Of a DNA stretch of 40,335 nt, positions 32,446 through 40,335 are shown one piece after another. Source of the stretch: Actinomycetes bacterium (GTDB lineage Bacteria; Actinomycetota; Acidimicrobiia; Acidimicrobiales; Palsa-688); the NCBI GenBank assembly GCA_021787365.1, contig JAJYMB010000021.1:1-40335 (forward strand). The letters are read 5' to 3'. A model generated the notes under the pieces. It worked only from the letters and a program-made list of their open reading frames with translations, had not been told where the DNA came from and did no database searches. The number at the start of each line of letters is the position of its first letter. Position 1 is the first letter of the stretch. Made by a program: the position numbers and the translations under genes.

Positions 32446-32769
32446 ATGGCTGAAGCGGTCCCGGCGAGGCCCGACGAGTACCTGGACGAGCTGCACTGGG
32501 TGTTCAGCTACCACGTCGGCCACCTCGGGGTGATGGCGGGCGAGATGGACAGGCTCTACCTCCCCCAGGCGGCGAGGGACTTCCGCCAGTCGGCAGCCAC
32601 CTGGGACAAGCTCCTCGCCGACATCGAAGAAGCCCGGGGCATGTCCGGTACCCGTAGCGTCGCACGCGGCCCGGGCTTCTCCCGCCCCTCGCCGGCAGCC
32701 GCCCCAGGCCTGGCGCACCTCGCCCGCCAGCGCCGAGAGGCCGGCCGAGGCCACGAGCGCTCTCCCTGA
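32446..32769 (+). CDS. Unknown 107-aa protein of the transfer region
   Basis: From ATG 32446 with AAAGGAG (32433-32439) upstream. Residues 8-65 form one helical unit (PDEYLDELHWVFSYHVGHLGV, MDRLYLPQAARDFRQSAATWDKLLADIEEAR). Residues 66-107 are Pro/Ala/Arg-rich and likely disordered. No known motif. It precedes ssb by about 50 bases and starts MAEAV next to its own promoter, so it heads a small operon with ssb, the ArdC-like gene and the 279-aa gene. Confidence 0.65.
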   Translation: MAEAVPARPDEYLDELHWVFSYHVGHLGVMAGEMDRLYLPQAARDFRQSAATWDKLLADIEEARGMSGTRSVARGPGFSRPSPAAAPGLAHLARQRREAGRGHERSP

Positions 32770-32821
32770 ACCAGCACGACCCGAAAACCCAACAGAAGGA
32801 CCCAACAGGAGGTAAAGGACA

Positions 32822-33382
32822 ATGAACAGCACAGTCGTAACCGGCAACATCGTGCGCGACCCGGAGCTGCGCTCGACCGCCTCTGGCAACGCCGTAGCGA
32901 GCTTCTCGGTCGCAGACAACCGCCGCTGGGCCGACGCGACGGGCGAGCGCCGGGAGGCCACTTCGTACCTGGACGTGGTGGCCTGGGGGGACCTCGGCCG
33001 CCACGTGGCCGAGTCGCTCCGCCAGGGCGACCGGGTGACCGTCACCGGCCGGCTCGAACAGCGGAGCTGGGAGACAGCCGAGGGCGAGCGGCGCTCGAAG
33101 CTCGAGCTGAACGCCACCGACGTGGCCGCGAGCCTCCGCTTCGCGACCCTCGCCGTGCTGAAGCCCGAGCGCGGCGCCGAGCTCTCGGAGGACCAGGACT
33201 ACGACCTGGGGGCCGAGGAGCAGGCCGAGCCCGGCCAGGGGGCCGGGCAAGTCGCCCCGGGCCGTCCCTATACCCAAGCGGGAGCCGTGGCGCGCTCTCC
33301 GCTTACCCACCCCGGCCAGCAGCCGGCCTCTCCCCCGCCGCGCCCGCCGGCCGCGCAGGCGGCCAGCGGACTCGACCGCTGA
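32822..33382 (+). CDS. ssb: Single-stranded DNA-binding protein
   Basis: A 186-aa SSB starting at ATG 32822 with AGGAGGTAAAGG upstream. Residues 1-110 form the OB fold: MNSTVVTGNIVRDPELRST, VASFSVADNRRW, TSYLDVVAWGDLGRHVAESL, GDRVTVTGRLEQRSWE, KLELNATDVAASLRFA. The C-terminal 75 residues are Gln/Pro/Ala-rich and end SGLDR, without the acidic DDDIPF-type tip that recruits replication proteins in chromosomal SSB. Plasmid and ICE SSBs protect the incoming single strand during transfer, and with the neighbouring ArdC-like gene it fits an early-establishment set. Confidence 0.92.
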   Translation: MNSTVVTGNIVRDPELRSTASGNAVASFSVADNRRWADATGERREATSYLDVVAWGDLGRHVAESLRQGDRVTVTGRLEQRSWETAEGERRSKLELNATDVAASLRFATLAVLKPERGAELSEDQDYDLGAEEQAEPGQGAGQVAPGRPYTQAGAVARSPLTHPGQQPASPPPRPPAAQAASGLDR

Positions 33383-33409
33383 GCCCGGGGCTATACCGGC
33401 GAGCGCCCA

Positions 33410-34486
33410 GTGGCGAGCAACAACCAGGTGTACGAGATCGTCACCCAGAGGATCCTGGACGCCATCGAGCGGGGTGTAGCGCCCTGGCGCATCCCCTGGA
33501 AGAAGGCCCCAGGCTCGGGCCTGCCCCGGTCCATGAGCACCGCCAAGGCCTACCGTGGCATAAACGTCTTCCTGCTCGGCCTCCAGGGCTTCACAGCTGG
33601 CTACACGAGCCCGTGGTGGGGCACCTACAACCACGTCAGTGAGCTGGGTGGCCAGGTCCGCAGGGGCGAGAAGGCCACCCCAGTCGTCTTCTGGAGCGTC
33701 AAGGAGAAACACGACGACCTGGACGAACAGGGGCTACCCGAGCGGTACTTCGTCCTCCGCTACTACAGGGTCTTCAATGCCGAGCAGGCCGACGGCCTCC
33801 CCGAGCGGTTCTGCCCCAAGGCCGCGGAAGCCGAGCCGGCCAGTCCCTCCGAGGCGCAGGCCCGTGCCGAGGAGGCCGTGGGCCGCTACCTCGCCAGGGC
33901 CCCAGCCCTCACCTTCACCCATGCCCGAGCCGACCGCGCCTACTACAGCGCCCGGGAAGACCTGGTGAACGTCCCCTCGCTCGCCGAGCACCGCTCGGCC
34001 GACGATTACTATTCCACCGTGTTCCACGAGCTTGCCCACTCGAGCGGCCACCCTTCGCGCCTCGGGCGGCCGGGCGTCGGTGAGCCCCACCTCTTCGGTG
34101 ACGAGGAGTACTCGAGAGAAGAGCTCGTGGCCGAGCTGGCCTCGGCCATGGCCCAGGGGACCGTGGGCATCGAGTCCACCGTCGAGCCCTCGGCTGCCTA
34201 CTTGAAGCACTGGGCCAAGGTCCTAAAGGGTGACCCGAGGCTCATCGTGAACGCCGCTTCGGCCGCCCAGAAGGCCGCAGATTACGTCCTTTGCGCCGAG
34301 GCCGACCTCGGTGAGGTGGACGGACCGGGAGCTGTCGAGCTTTGCCGCTCGGGCGCCGTCGCCAGCCACCGGGCACTCCTCGGGGAGGGGGACCGCCTGG
34401 CCCGCCAGGCAGCCGAGCGCCGTCGCCGGCGCCTCGTCGCCGGCACCGGCAACCGCCTCGCTACCTGCCCGGACCTCTCCCGGTAA
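33410..34486 (+). CDS. ArdC-like antirestriction protein
   Basis: A 358-aa protein starting at GTG 33410. The N-terminal domain (1-125) matches ArdC ssDNA-binding domains: QRILDAIERGVAPWRIPWKK, YRGINVFLL, WWGTYNHVSELGGQVRRGEK, FVLRYYRVFNAEQ. The C-terminal domain (155-310) is a zincin-like metallopeptidase: YYSAREDLVNVPS, HELAH (206-210, zinc ligands His206 and His210), EYSREELVAELASAM with the third-ligand region. ArdC proteins protect unmethylated incoming plasmid DNA from host restriction. The last 45 residues are Arg-rich (RQAAERRRRRLVAG). It follows ssb after 28 bases, in the same transcription unit. Confidence 0.88.
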   Translation: MASNNQVYEIVTQRILDAIERGVAPWRIPWKKAPGSGLPRSMSTAKAYRGINVFLLGLQGFTAGYTSPWWGTYNHVSELGGQVRRGEKATPVVFWSVKEKHDDLDEQGLPERYFVLRYYRVFNAEQADGLPERFCPKAAEAEPASPSEAQARAEEAVGRYLARAPALTFTHARADRAYYSAREDLVNVPSLAEHRSADDYYSTVFHELAHSSGHPSRLGRPGVGEPHLFGDEEYSREELVAELASAMAQGTVGIESTVEPSAAYLKHWAKVLKGDPRLIVNAASAAQKAADYVLCAEADLGEVDGPGAVELCRSGAVASHRALLGEGDRLARQAAERRRRRLVAGTGNRLATCPDLSR

Positions 34487-34497
34487 AGGGGGCTTCG

Positions 34498-35337
34498 ATG
34501 ATCGAGGAGCACACGGACCCCACGGCCGAAGCCCACGCGCAGGCCTCCAACCTGTTGCGCACGCTCCTCACCGCCCTCGCCACGCTGGCCGACAGACGCG
34601 CCCAGCGCCGCCAAGCCGGCCAGGAGCGCCAAAGGCACCAGGCCGAAGCCGAAAGACGGGAGCTCGAAAGGCGCATGGAGGCAGAGCGCGAGGCGGCCCA
34701 CCTCGTCTACCGGCGCGTCTACGACGAGAGCTGGTGGTCGGCAGCCAGCCCGAGGAAGCTCGCCGACGCCGTCGTGGCCGCCGGCACCTGGGCCGAGGCC
34801 GACCCGCGGGCACGCGACGCCTGGAGCGAACTTTCCGAGCAATTGCAAGCCCGTTACGGCATCGACCTGGAGGCCCTGGCGCGCCAGGCCGGCGCTACGG
34901 GCACCCCGGCGGTACAGGTCGCTTCGGAGGTCCGCGGCCAGGTCGGCCAAGCTCAACAAGCGGGCCAGGCCAGCGACATGCCCCGGGCCAAGCGCTGGGA
35001 GGCCGAGGTCGTATCGCTCGCCGGCGCCGAGCTTGGTGCCGAGATCATCGCCGCCAAGAACTGGCACCACCTTCAGGACCATCTCGACAGGTACCAGCTC
35101 GCCGGCGAGGACGCCTTGGCGCACCTGTCCGAGGCCCTTTCAGAGGGCGAGCTCACGACCGCGAACGACAAATCTCGTGTGCTCATCACCCGTATGCACT
35201 ACCCCGGCCGTTACCGCGACCGGCCCGTCCGCCCCCCCGGGGAGCACACTCGGCCGACTGACGCAGAGCGCCTCACTGGGCGCCGGGCTGAACAGGAGCG
35301 CCGGCGGGACGAGCCCGACCGAGGTGGGGACGAGTAG
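34498..35337 (+). CDS. Unknown 279-aa coiled-coil protein
   Basis: From ATG 34498 with AAAGGGGG upstream, 12 bases after the ArdC-like gene. Residues 15-70 form a long charged helix (RRAQRRQAGQERQRHQ, ERRELERRMEAEREAA), probably a coiled coil. Residues 75-135 resemble a helical cap (VYDESWWSAASPRKLADAVVAA, WSELSEQLQARYGIDLEAL). The later part (KRWEAEVVSLAGAELGAEIIA, WHHLQDHLDRYQLAGEDAL) and an Arg-rich tail follow. The family is not recognised; similar proteins occur beside ssb/ArdC genes of actinobacterial conjugative elements. It probably acts in DNA processing or as a structural partner. Its stop faces the convergent transfer operon across 160 bases. Confidence 0.6.
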   Translation: MIEEHTDPTAEAHAQASNLLRTLLTALATLADRRAQRRQAGQERQRHQAEAERRELERRMEAEREAAHLVYRRVYDESWWSAASPRKLADAVVAAGTWAEADPRARDAWSELSEQLQARYGIDLEALARQAGATGTPAVQVASEVRGQVGQAQQAGQASDMPRAKRWEAEVVSLAGAELGAEIIAAKNWHHLQDHLDRYQLAGEDALAHLSEALSEGELTTANDKSRVLITRMHYPGRYRDRPVRPPGEHTRPTDAERLTGRRAEQERRRDEPDRGGDE

Positions 35338-35499
35338 GCCCTGTGCTCTGCCGGCGCCCAGGCCACAGCTTTGCCTCAAACGGCGCCGCCCCTTCTTCCC
35401 CGTCGGCCTCACCAACGCCGAGCACGGCAGCCGCCCGGCCACCAAGTCGGCAGCGAGGCCGTCCACTGCCTCGCTCGGAGCAGAGCCTTCTCGTACCGC
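35338..35499. other. Convergent intergenic region
   Basis: The 160 bases between two convergent operons contain no gene and no clear hairpin with T run. Confidence 0.4.
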
Positions 35500-36240
35500 T
35501 CAGGACACCACCTCCCCGTCGAAGTCGCTCGGGAGCCCCCCGAGCTCGTCGGAGTGCTGGCCTCGTTTGGCGCACGCTGCGAACGGCCCGGTCGTCGAGC
35601 CCGTGAGCACGCCCCAGTGGGCGTCCAAGTGCACCGTCCACCAGTACGACATGGCGCTGCCGCCCTCGGCCCTGGCCGCCTCCCAGGCCTCCCAGAGGGC
35701 CCGGAGCCGCTCCAGCGCCTCGGGGTGCTCCCGCCATCGCGGGCACCAGTAGGTGCCGGCCTTCAGCGGGCGGCACACGACGGGCGCCAGCCACCCTTCG
35801 AACCAATCGGCCGCGTCGAGGAACGCCGCCGGCGGCCCTTCGGGGACGAAGCGCACCGCGACGTGCCAGCACCCGTCCTCCTCGTCGTACACTTCCGCTG
35901 CTTCGAAGCACCCTCTCGCCCCGGCCACGTACCTGCCGGGGTCCGCGTCCACGAAGGCCTTCGCCGCCCGGGCGGCCTCTGCCCGCGTGGCGAAGCTCGC
36001 GTCGAGCTGGCGGGCAACGCCCGGTCCTCCGACCAGTTCCTCACGTGCCTTGGCGAGCGGGCTCCCGGCCGGCTCCGCCCCCGGCCCGGGCCAGTCCACG
36101 GCGCCTTCGACGAGGCCGACCTCGGCCAGCCTGCCCGCCTCGCCACCCCCCACCTTCCTGGCAGCCTCCCCCGGGCCAACGATGCCTTCCCCCGCCACTT
36201 CGTCGAGGCCCATGCCCCCCCAGTCGTCGGTCTCGCTCAC
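35500..36240 (-). CDS. Unknown 246-aa protein at the end of the transfer operon
   Basis: Starts at GTG 36240, overlapping the stop of the coupling-protein gene by 4 bases (GTGA), so it is co-translated. Residues 1-75 are Gly/Glu/Ala-rich and probably disordered. Residues 85-200 form an alpha/beta domain with many aromatic residues: ARQLDASFATRAEAARAAKAF, CFEAAEVYDEEDGCWHVAVRF, GWLAPVVCRPLKAGTYWCPRW. The last 45 residues include SYWWTVHLDAHWGVLTGST. No catalytic motif or membrane segment is evident. Adjacency suggests that it helps substrate recruitment or regulates the coupling protein. Confidence 0.65.
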   Translation of the reverse strand: MSETDDWGGMGLDEVAGEGIVGPGEAARKVGGGEAGRLAEVGLVEGAVDWPGPGAEPAGSPLAKAREELVGGPGVARQLDASFATRAEAARAAKAFVDADPGRYVAGARGCFEAAEVYDEEDGCWHVAVRFVPEGPPAAFLDAADWFEGWLAPVVCRPLKAGTYWCPRWREHPEALERLRALWEAWEAARAEGGSAMSYWWTVHLDAHWGVLTGSTTGPFAACAKRGQHSDELGGLPSDFDGEVVS

Positions 36241-38027
36241 CGGCCCTCCCCCTGGGCGGCGGCCACGAGTCCCGGTGCTGGTAGGGCGGGCCCCGAGTGG
36301 CCACCGGGCCCGCCGTAACGGGCGAGCGAAGCCTCGACCACCGCCGCGTCGAGCCGGCGCATCCACGGCACCGTCTCGACGATGACCGGGCGCGTGCCCG
36401 AGAGGCTGACGGCTGCCCGACCGGCCGGCATGGCCGCCAGCGCGTCCACGGACAAGGCCCGCTGGCGCTGGGTGGACCACGACACCGACGAGCCGGTGGG
36501 CCCAGAGGTCCGGCTCCGGCTCATGCGCTCGTACTCGCCGTAGAGCTGGGAAAGGCCCTCCAAGAAACGCAGGTCGCTCACCCCGCCGGCGAAGACCTTG
36601 ACGTTCGAGGCGTCCCAGAGCTTGCGCATCCCCTGCTCGCCCCAGCAGCCCTCTCCCTGCGCCCAGGACTGCAAGATGGACAGCACCACTATCCCTCGGC
36701 TGCCGTAGTGGCTGTAGAGGTCGGGGAGCTCCCGCCACCGGCAGACGTTCGCCACTTCGTCCAGCACCGCCAGGAGCGGCAGCGCCAACCTCCCCCCTAC
36801 CGAGGCCGCCGCCTTGGCCTCGGCCGCCTCGAGCACCGCCGCAGTTAGGGCCGTCACGAGCGGCCCCGAGGAGCCCTCGCCCTCCCGGGAGAGGCTGTAG
36901 AGCGTGCCCTGCGAGCCGACCAGCGCCTCGGGGACGAACTGGGGCCGCGTGCCGCCAGGGCCCTCGACCCATTCGAGCACCCGGGGGTCGGAGAGGAAGC
37001 TCGCCACCCGGGCCGCCGTCCCGTAGACCCCGGCCCGCTGGCGGTCGGGCAGGTGGATGCTCGCCCTGAGCCCGTCGGCGGAGAGCTCGTGGCCGGCCCC
37101 GGCCAATGCCTGCACGGGCTCCTCCTCGTCTGGGTCCTGGAGCCAGCGGTAGACCTGGGAGACCGCTTTGCCGGCAGAGGCGGCCGCGAGCAGCAGCTGC
37201 GCCAGCAGTTCCTGGCCGGCGTTGTCGAAGTAGGCGTCGGTGCGCTCCCCCGGCTCCTTGGAGGCGTTGGCCCAGACCGCCGCCAGTTTCCTGGCGCTCC
37301 TGACGTCGGTCACGTAACTGAGGGGGTCCCACCACCAGCTGGCGCCGGCGCCGGCGACGCCCTGGGGGTCGAAGACCCAGCAGCGGCCCCCCGAGGCCGA
37401 AGCGGCCGCTTCCCTCGCCCCGCGAGTGGCGTCCACGATGTCGCGCTTGTTCGAGGTGACGATCACCGGCCCGGGGGCGTCCAAGATGGCGGGTACCGCG
37501 TAGCAGGTGGTCTTGCCCGTCCTCGGCCCGGCGACCACAGTCAGCATGTCCTCCCAGGTGGCCCGGAGGGGCAACTTGGCACCGGGCACGAGGGTCCCGA
37601 TCACGGGCCCCGGGCCGGCGAAGACCCCTGGCGCCAGCTTGGCTTTCCCGTCGGTGTAGCGAGAAAGGCCCCTGTCGGTCGAGAGGTTCCTTGCCGCCCG
37701 GTCTATGGCGTGGCCCTTGCCCTGGCGCCAGGCGACGACGAAAGCCACGGTCACGGCGAGGACGAAGAGGCCTCCTCCCAAGCCGGCGGCCCAGTAACTG
37801 TCCGCCGGCGCCCAGGCGAACCTGCCCCGGCCGGCCAGGTCCCCGAGCAACTCGAAGGGGTCTCCGGGGGGTTTCGGCGCAGCGCTCGTGGCGGCGGCCA
37901 GCTCGGCCGCGCCCCACGCGCCGACGACCAAGGCCAGGGCGAGCAGCGCCAGGGCACCTATGGCGTAGCCCTCGTAGTCCCCCCCTCCGCCGCCCCGGCC
38001 CGCGGCACGGGGCTTCTGGTAGCTCAC
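36237..38027 (-). CDS. Type IV coupling protein (VirD4/TraG family)
   Basis: A 596-aa membrane ATPase that docks the relaxosome to the secretion channel. From ATG 38027 there are two hydrophobic segments (about 21-45 and 82-100). The ATPase follows: LPLRATWEDMLTVVAGPRTGKTT with Walker A at 167-174, PVIVTSNKRDIVDATRG, WVFDPQGV, and Walker B LPLLAVLDEVANV, then GIVVLSILQSWAQGEGCWGE, typical of TraG/VirD4. The C-terminal end (PVIVETVPWMR) fits the family. It follows the VirB4-like gene after 24 bases and is coupled to the 246-aa gene. The relaxase it should serve is at 13437-15110. Confidence 0.92.
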   Translation of the reverse strand: MSYQKPRAAGRGGGGGDYEGYAIGALALLALALVVGAWGAAELAAATSAAPKPPGDPFELLGDLAGRGRFAWAPADSYWAAGLGGGLFVLAVTVAFVVAWRQGKGHAIDRAARNLSTDRGLSRYTDGKAKLAPGVFAGPGPVIGTLVPGAKLPLRATWEDMLTVVAGPRTGKTTCYAVPAILDAPGPVIVTSNKRDIVDATRGAREAAASASGGRCWVFDPQGVAGAGASWWWDPLSYVTDVRSARKLAAVWANASKEPGERTDAYFDNAGQELLAQLLLAAASAGKAVSQVYRWLQDPDEEEPVQALAGAGHELSADGLRASIHLPDRQRAGVYGTAARVASFLSDPRVLEWVEGPGGTRPQFVPEALVGSQGTLYSLSREGEGSSGPLVTALTAAVLEAAEAKAAASVGGRLALPLLAVLDEVANVCRWRELPDLYSHYGSRGIVVLSILQSWAQGEGCWGEQGMRKLWDASNVKVFAGGVSDLRFLEGLSQLYGEYERMSRSRTSGPTGSSVSWSTQRQRALSVDALAAMPAGRAAVSLSGTRPVIVETVPWMRRLDAAVVEASLARYGGPGGHSGPALPAPGLVAAAQGEGR

Positions 38028-38051
38028 CTTCTCCCCTTCACTTGGCCCCCC

Positions 38052-39704
38052 TCACCTCCTCATCGCCTCCCTCCAGCGGGCGTTGGTGTCGTGGAGGGCG
38101 AGCTCGGAGGGCGTCAGCTCCACCTCGACCGGGACACCGGGCCGGCCGCCGACCTTGATTATGAACTTGCCGAGCCCGGGCGGCTTTTCCTCGGCGCCGG
38201 ACTTCTGGTCCCAGGAGGCCGGCGCCGACCAGGCCGAGAGGAGGTTGGCCTCGGCACGGGAGAGCTGGACGACCTGGCTGAGCATCGGGATCTCCCGGGC
38301 CGGCAGGCCGCCGAGCACCATGTAGCCGGCCCGCTCGGCGAACCCGACGGCTCGCTGGCGGTCGTCCTCGTCGGCGAGGGACAACATGTCCGAGAGCGTG
38401 TGGGTGACGAGGGCCTGGCCGACCCCTCGGGTGCGGTTCAGGCGCGTGAGGGCGTCCACCCTCGCCACCATGCCCTTGCTGGCCTGCAGCACCCGCCAGA
38501 GCTCGTCGATCACGACGAAGCGGTGCACTTCTGGCCCGAGGCCGGCTTCCGAGAGGGCCTGGGCCGCCTCGATGCCGGCGAAGCCCTCGGCCCAGCAGGC
38601 GAGGAGCACCGCGGCCTGGAGCTTCATGTCGGTCTCGGGTATGCCTGAGATGTCCACGCACAAAGGGCGCGACAAGTCGAGCTCCACCGTTGTCCGGCCC
38701 GAGAAGGTCTCCCCGAGCGCCCCCCGGGTTAGCGCCATCACCGAGCCCAAGAGCGGGCCGACGGCGGAGCGGTAGGCGGCCTCGTCGCCCCGGGACAAGG
38801 TGACGTCGGTGAGCTCGGGCGAGCCGGAGTCCAAGAGCCTGACGAGGTGCCACAAAGTGGCCTCCCCAGGGGACGTCTGCTCGTCGAGGGCCCGCATCGC
38901 CGTGTCGAGGACCAGGCTCTCCACGTCGCCCACGGGGCGCCCGCGGTTCAGCTCTATCAAGCCCGACACCACGTTCAGGCGCCGGCCGGCCGCGTCGGCG
39001 AGCAGTTTTTCCCTGGCGCGCCCGGCGAGCTTGCCGGCGGCGCCGGCGGCGGCACCGGGGTCGAGCACGTTCAGCTTCCCCTCCCCCCGCCCGAGGCGGA
39101 CGACCGAGCCGCCCAGGGCCCTTATCAGGTCTGCGTAATCGGGCTTCAAGTCCCCGAAGACGACCGGGAGCACGCCGTAGGCGGCCAGCCCCGTCGCCAT
39201 CCGGCGCACCAGGGAGGACTTCCCGAGCCCGGGGAGGCCGAGCACCACCACACCGGGGTTGGAGACCAACCTGGCCCGGGTGAACCAGGAGACCGGGTCG
39301 CTGCAGACCGTGGCGTGGCTGAACAGGTGCCGGCCGACCGGCACTCCCACCATCGGTGTGCCCGAGCCGGCGATGAAGGGCCAGAGCCCGCAGACCTGTA
39401 CCGTCGTGCCCCGCCATTCGGGCACCGCCTCGACGTAGGAGGACGCCCCGCCGCCTCGGAGCGCCCAGCCCCGTGGCCCCGGGCCCGCCGGCCGGAGCCA
39501 CCTTGGTCGGGCGGACGGCTTCCCAGGGGGGGCGGGTACAGGCTCGACGGCGGTGCCGCAGTAGCCCTCGCCCGCCCGTCTCCCGCTGGCGCCCGTCCAG
39601 CAGCCCTCCCCCTGGGAAGCTCTCCTGCCGCTGCCCCCAGCGCTCACGTCGCCGCCCGCAGCCTCCCCCCGGGGAGCCCTTCTCCCGCTGGCCGTCAGGC
39701 TCAC
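38052..39704 (-). CDS. VirB4/TraC-like conjugation ATPase
   Basis: A 550-aa ATPase starting at ATG 39704, overlapping the SCO6880-like gene by 4 bases (ATGA). Residues 1-60 are Gly/Arg/Ser-rich with three related SGRRA units and look disordered. The ATPase core shows Walker A GLPGLGKSS (156-164), VVFGDLKPDYADLIRALGG, the Walker B segment FVVIDELWRVLQ near 385-395, and LTRLNRTRGVGQALVTHTLSD, as in VirB4-type motors. The usual large VirB4 N-terminal domain is missing; in SCO6880-type systems that part is carried by a separate upstream protein. It energises the channel and works with the coupling protein. Confidence 0.85.
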   Translation of the reverse strand: MSLTASGRRAPRGEAAGGDVSAGGSGRRASQGEGCWTGASGRRAGEGYCGTAVEPVPAPPGKPSARPRWLRPAGPGPRGWALRGGGASSYVEAVPEWRGTTVQVCGLWPFIAGSGTPMVGVPVGRHLFSHATVCSDPVSWFTRARLVSNPGVVVLGLPGLGKSSLVRRMATGLAAYGVLPVVFGDLKPDYADLIRALGGSVVRLGRGEGKLNVLDPGAAAGAAGKLAGRAREKLLADAAGRRLNVVSGLIELNRGRPVGDVESLVLDTAMRALDEQTSPGEATLWHLVRLLDSGSPELTDVTLSRGDEAAYRSAVGPLLGSVMALTRGALGETFSGRTTVELDLSRPLCVDISGIPETDMKLQAAVLLACWAEGFAGIEAAQALSEAGLGPEVHRFVVIDELWRVLQASKGMVARVDALTRLNRTRGVGQALVTHTLSDMLSLADEDDRQRAVGFAERAGYMVLGGLPAREIPMLSQVVQLSRAEANLLSAWSAPASWDQKSGAEEKPPGLGKFIIKVGGRPGVPVEVELTPSELALHDTNARWREAMRR

Positions 39705-40335
39705 ATGGCCTCCCGGAGCCCTGCCGGCACCCGGAGGTGGGCCGGGAGCACCAAGCCGAGGGGGAGGGCGGCCAGGAACCCGGCCGACTGGCTCCCCCAG
39801 GCACGCCGTAGCACCACCCTGGAGGACGTGGCCAGGCTGTCGACGACGGCCTCTGCCTGGCGGAGGCGGGCTGGGCTGGCCTGGTCCAGGACCGTGGCGG
39901 TGACGAGCATGCCGAAGCGCACGAGCCCCGCCCCCCTCGCCTCCTCCTCTGCCGCCTGCTCGGCGGCCTGCACCGAGTGCGAGCTCCGGGCCGAGACGAC
40001 TCGCCGGCGCCCGCCGCTCGCGTTGAAGAGGGCGTCGCGGCGGTCCCGCTCGACGAGCTCGGCGGCGCGCGCCGAGTCGTGGGGGCGGTAGAGGAGGCTC
40101 ACGCGCTTCCTCGCGATGTCGGGGTGGGGGGCCAGGAGCTTGGCCAGCACCGAGGAGTAGACGACCCCCCTCGGGGCCTGGGACATGGCCCAGGTGACAG
40201 AGGTGGCCCCGTCGTGGTAGAGGTGGTCGGGCCCCTCCTCCTGGGCCACGGGGCCGGCGTCGCCCCAGTCGATGCCGGCCCCGGCGAGGCCGAGCTCTTC
40301 TATGAGGCCTTGGGCCGAGGGGTCGTAGGCGAGGC
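39701..40335 (-). CDS. SCO6880-like conjugation protein, C-terminal part (cut by window edge)
   Basis: The frame enters from the right edge and stops at 39701, giving about 211 residues. Segments match the C-terminal region of the SCO6880 family of actinobacterial conjugation systems: AYDPSAQGLIEELGLAGAG, HLYHDGATSVTWAMSQAPRG, VLAKLLAPHPDIARKRVSLL, then the helical RRRVVSARSSHSVQAAEQAA, LVRFGMLVTATVLDQASPAR. The product probably forms the membrane-associated partner of the VirB4-like ATPase encoded immediately downstream. It continues beyond the window. Confidence 0.85.
   Translation of the reverse strand, partial: LAYDPSAQGLIEELGLAGAGIDWGDAGPVAQEEGPDHLYHDGATSVTWAMSQAPRGVVYSSVLAKLLAPHPDIARKRVSLLYRPHDSARAAELVERDRRDALFNASGGRRRVVSARSSHSVQAAEQAAEEEARGAGLVRFGMLVTATVLDQASPARLRQAEAVVDSLATSSRVVLRRAWGSQSAGFLAALPLGLVLPAHLRVPAGLREAM

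Noticed and set aside
35500..37917. 805-residue open frame on the minus strand
   Set aside because: Only its last 246 codons are credible. The upstream part is antisense-frame shadow of the coupling-protein gene, with Gly/Arg/Pro-rich composition and no motifs.
37053..38648. 531-residue plus-strand frame
   Set aside because: It lies entirely opposite the coupling-protein and VirB4-like genes, has low-complexity composition, and shows no domain or ribosome site.
1..40335. tRNA or rRNA gene as an integration target
   Set aside because: No cloverleaf with TTC-type T-loop or rRNA-like segment was seen on either strand; the attachment site remains unidentified.

Overview
The window is high-GC DNA and looks like an accessory, transferable region of an actinobacterium. 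Pointers are the SCO6880-type conjugation gene at the right edge, frequent GTG/TTG starts, compact overlapping operons and strongly G/C-biased third positions. I suspect an Acidimicrobiia-like lineage, but this is inference only. No tRNA, rRNA or CRISPR array was seen.

Left part (1-10.9 kb): the 3' end of an IS4-type transposase with its IS end; a small unknown gene; a minus-strand operon of a 397-aa unknown protein coupled by a 4-base overlap to a tyrosine recombinase; and a divergent ribbon-helix-helix (RHH) regulator gene across a palindrome-rich intergenic region. A second, inverted copy of the IS end lies at 4.06-4.11 kb, so the recombinase block is framed like a composite transposon. 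Next come an unknown protein with a possible winged helix, a decayed second integrase, a SIR2-domain protein (candidate anti-phage NADase), small unknown genes, a SprT-like metalloprotease and a HigB/HigA-like toxin-antitoxin pair. The layout resembles a defence/mobility island.

Transfer module I (10.9-15.1 kb): a small helical protein gene, a ClpX-type zinc-finger protein gene between two inverted arrays of short repeats, a candidate oriT (two perfect inverted repeats), a MobC-like protein and a relaxase. After it lie a broken gene and a 5'-truncated ISKra4 transposase (15.1-16.3 kb).

Cargo (16.3-29.6 kb): a visibly less GC-rich catabolic island transcribed leftwards: Gfo/Idh dehydrogenase, a deleted TIM-barrel isomerase, a ribose-type ABC importer (ATPase, permease, binding protein), an intact TIM-barrel isomerase/epimerase, an Old-Yellow-Enzyme/trimethylamine-dehydrogenase-like flavoprotein, EtfB, EtfA and ETF-quinone oxidoreductase. 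A divergent ROK regulator is placed to control it. The genes describe uptake of a sugar-like or polyol-like compound, oxidation/isomerisation, and electrons passed from the flavoprotein via ETF to the quinone pool.

Transfer module II (30.2-40.3 kb): rightward AAA ATPase, two small unknown genes behind near-duplicate promoters, SSB, ArdC-like antirestriction protein and a coiled-coil protein; then, converging from the right edge, SCO6880-like protein (partial), VirB4-like ATPase, VirD4/TraG coupling protein and an unknown 246-aa protein. Modules I and II probably form one conjugative element (plasmid or ICE) into which the catabolic island was inserted.
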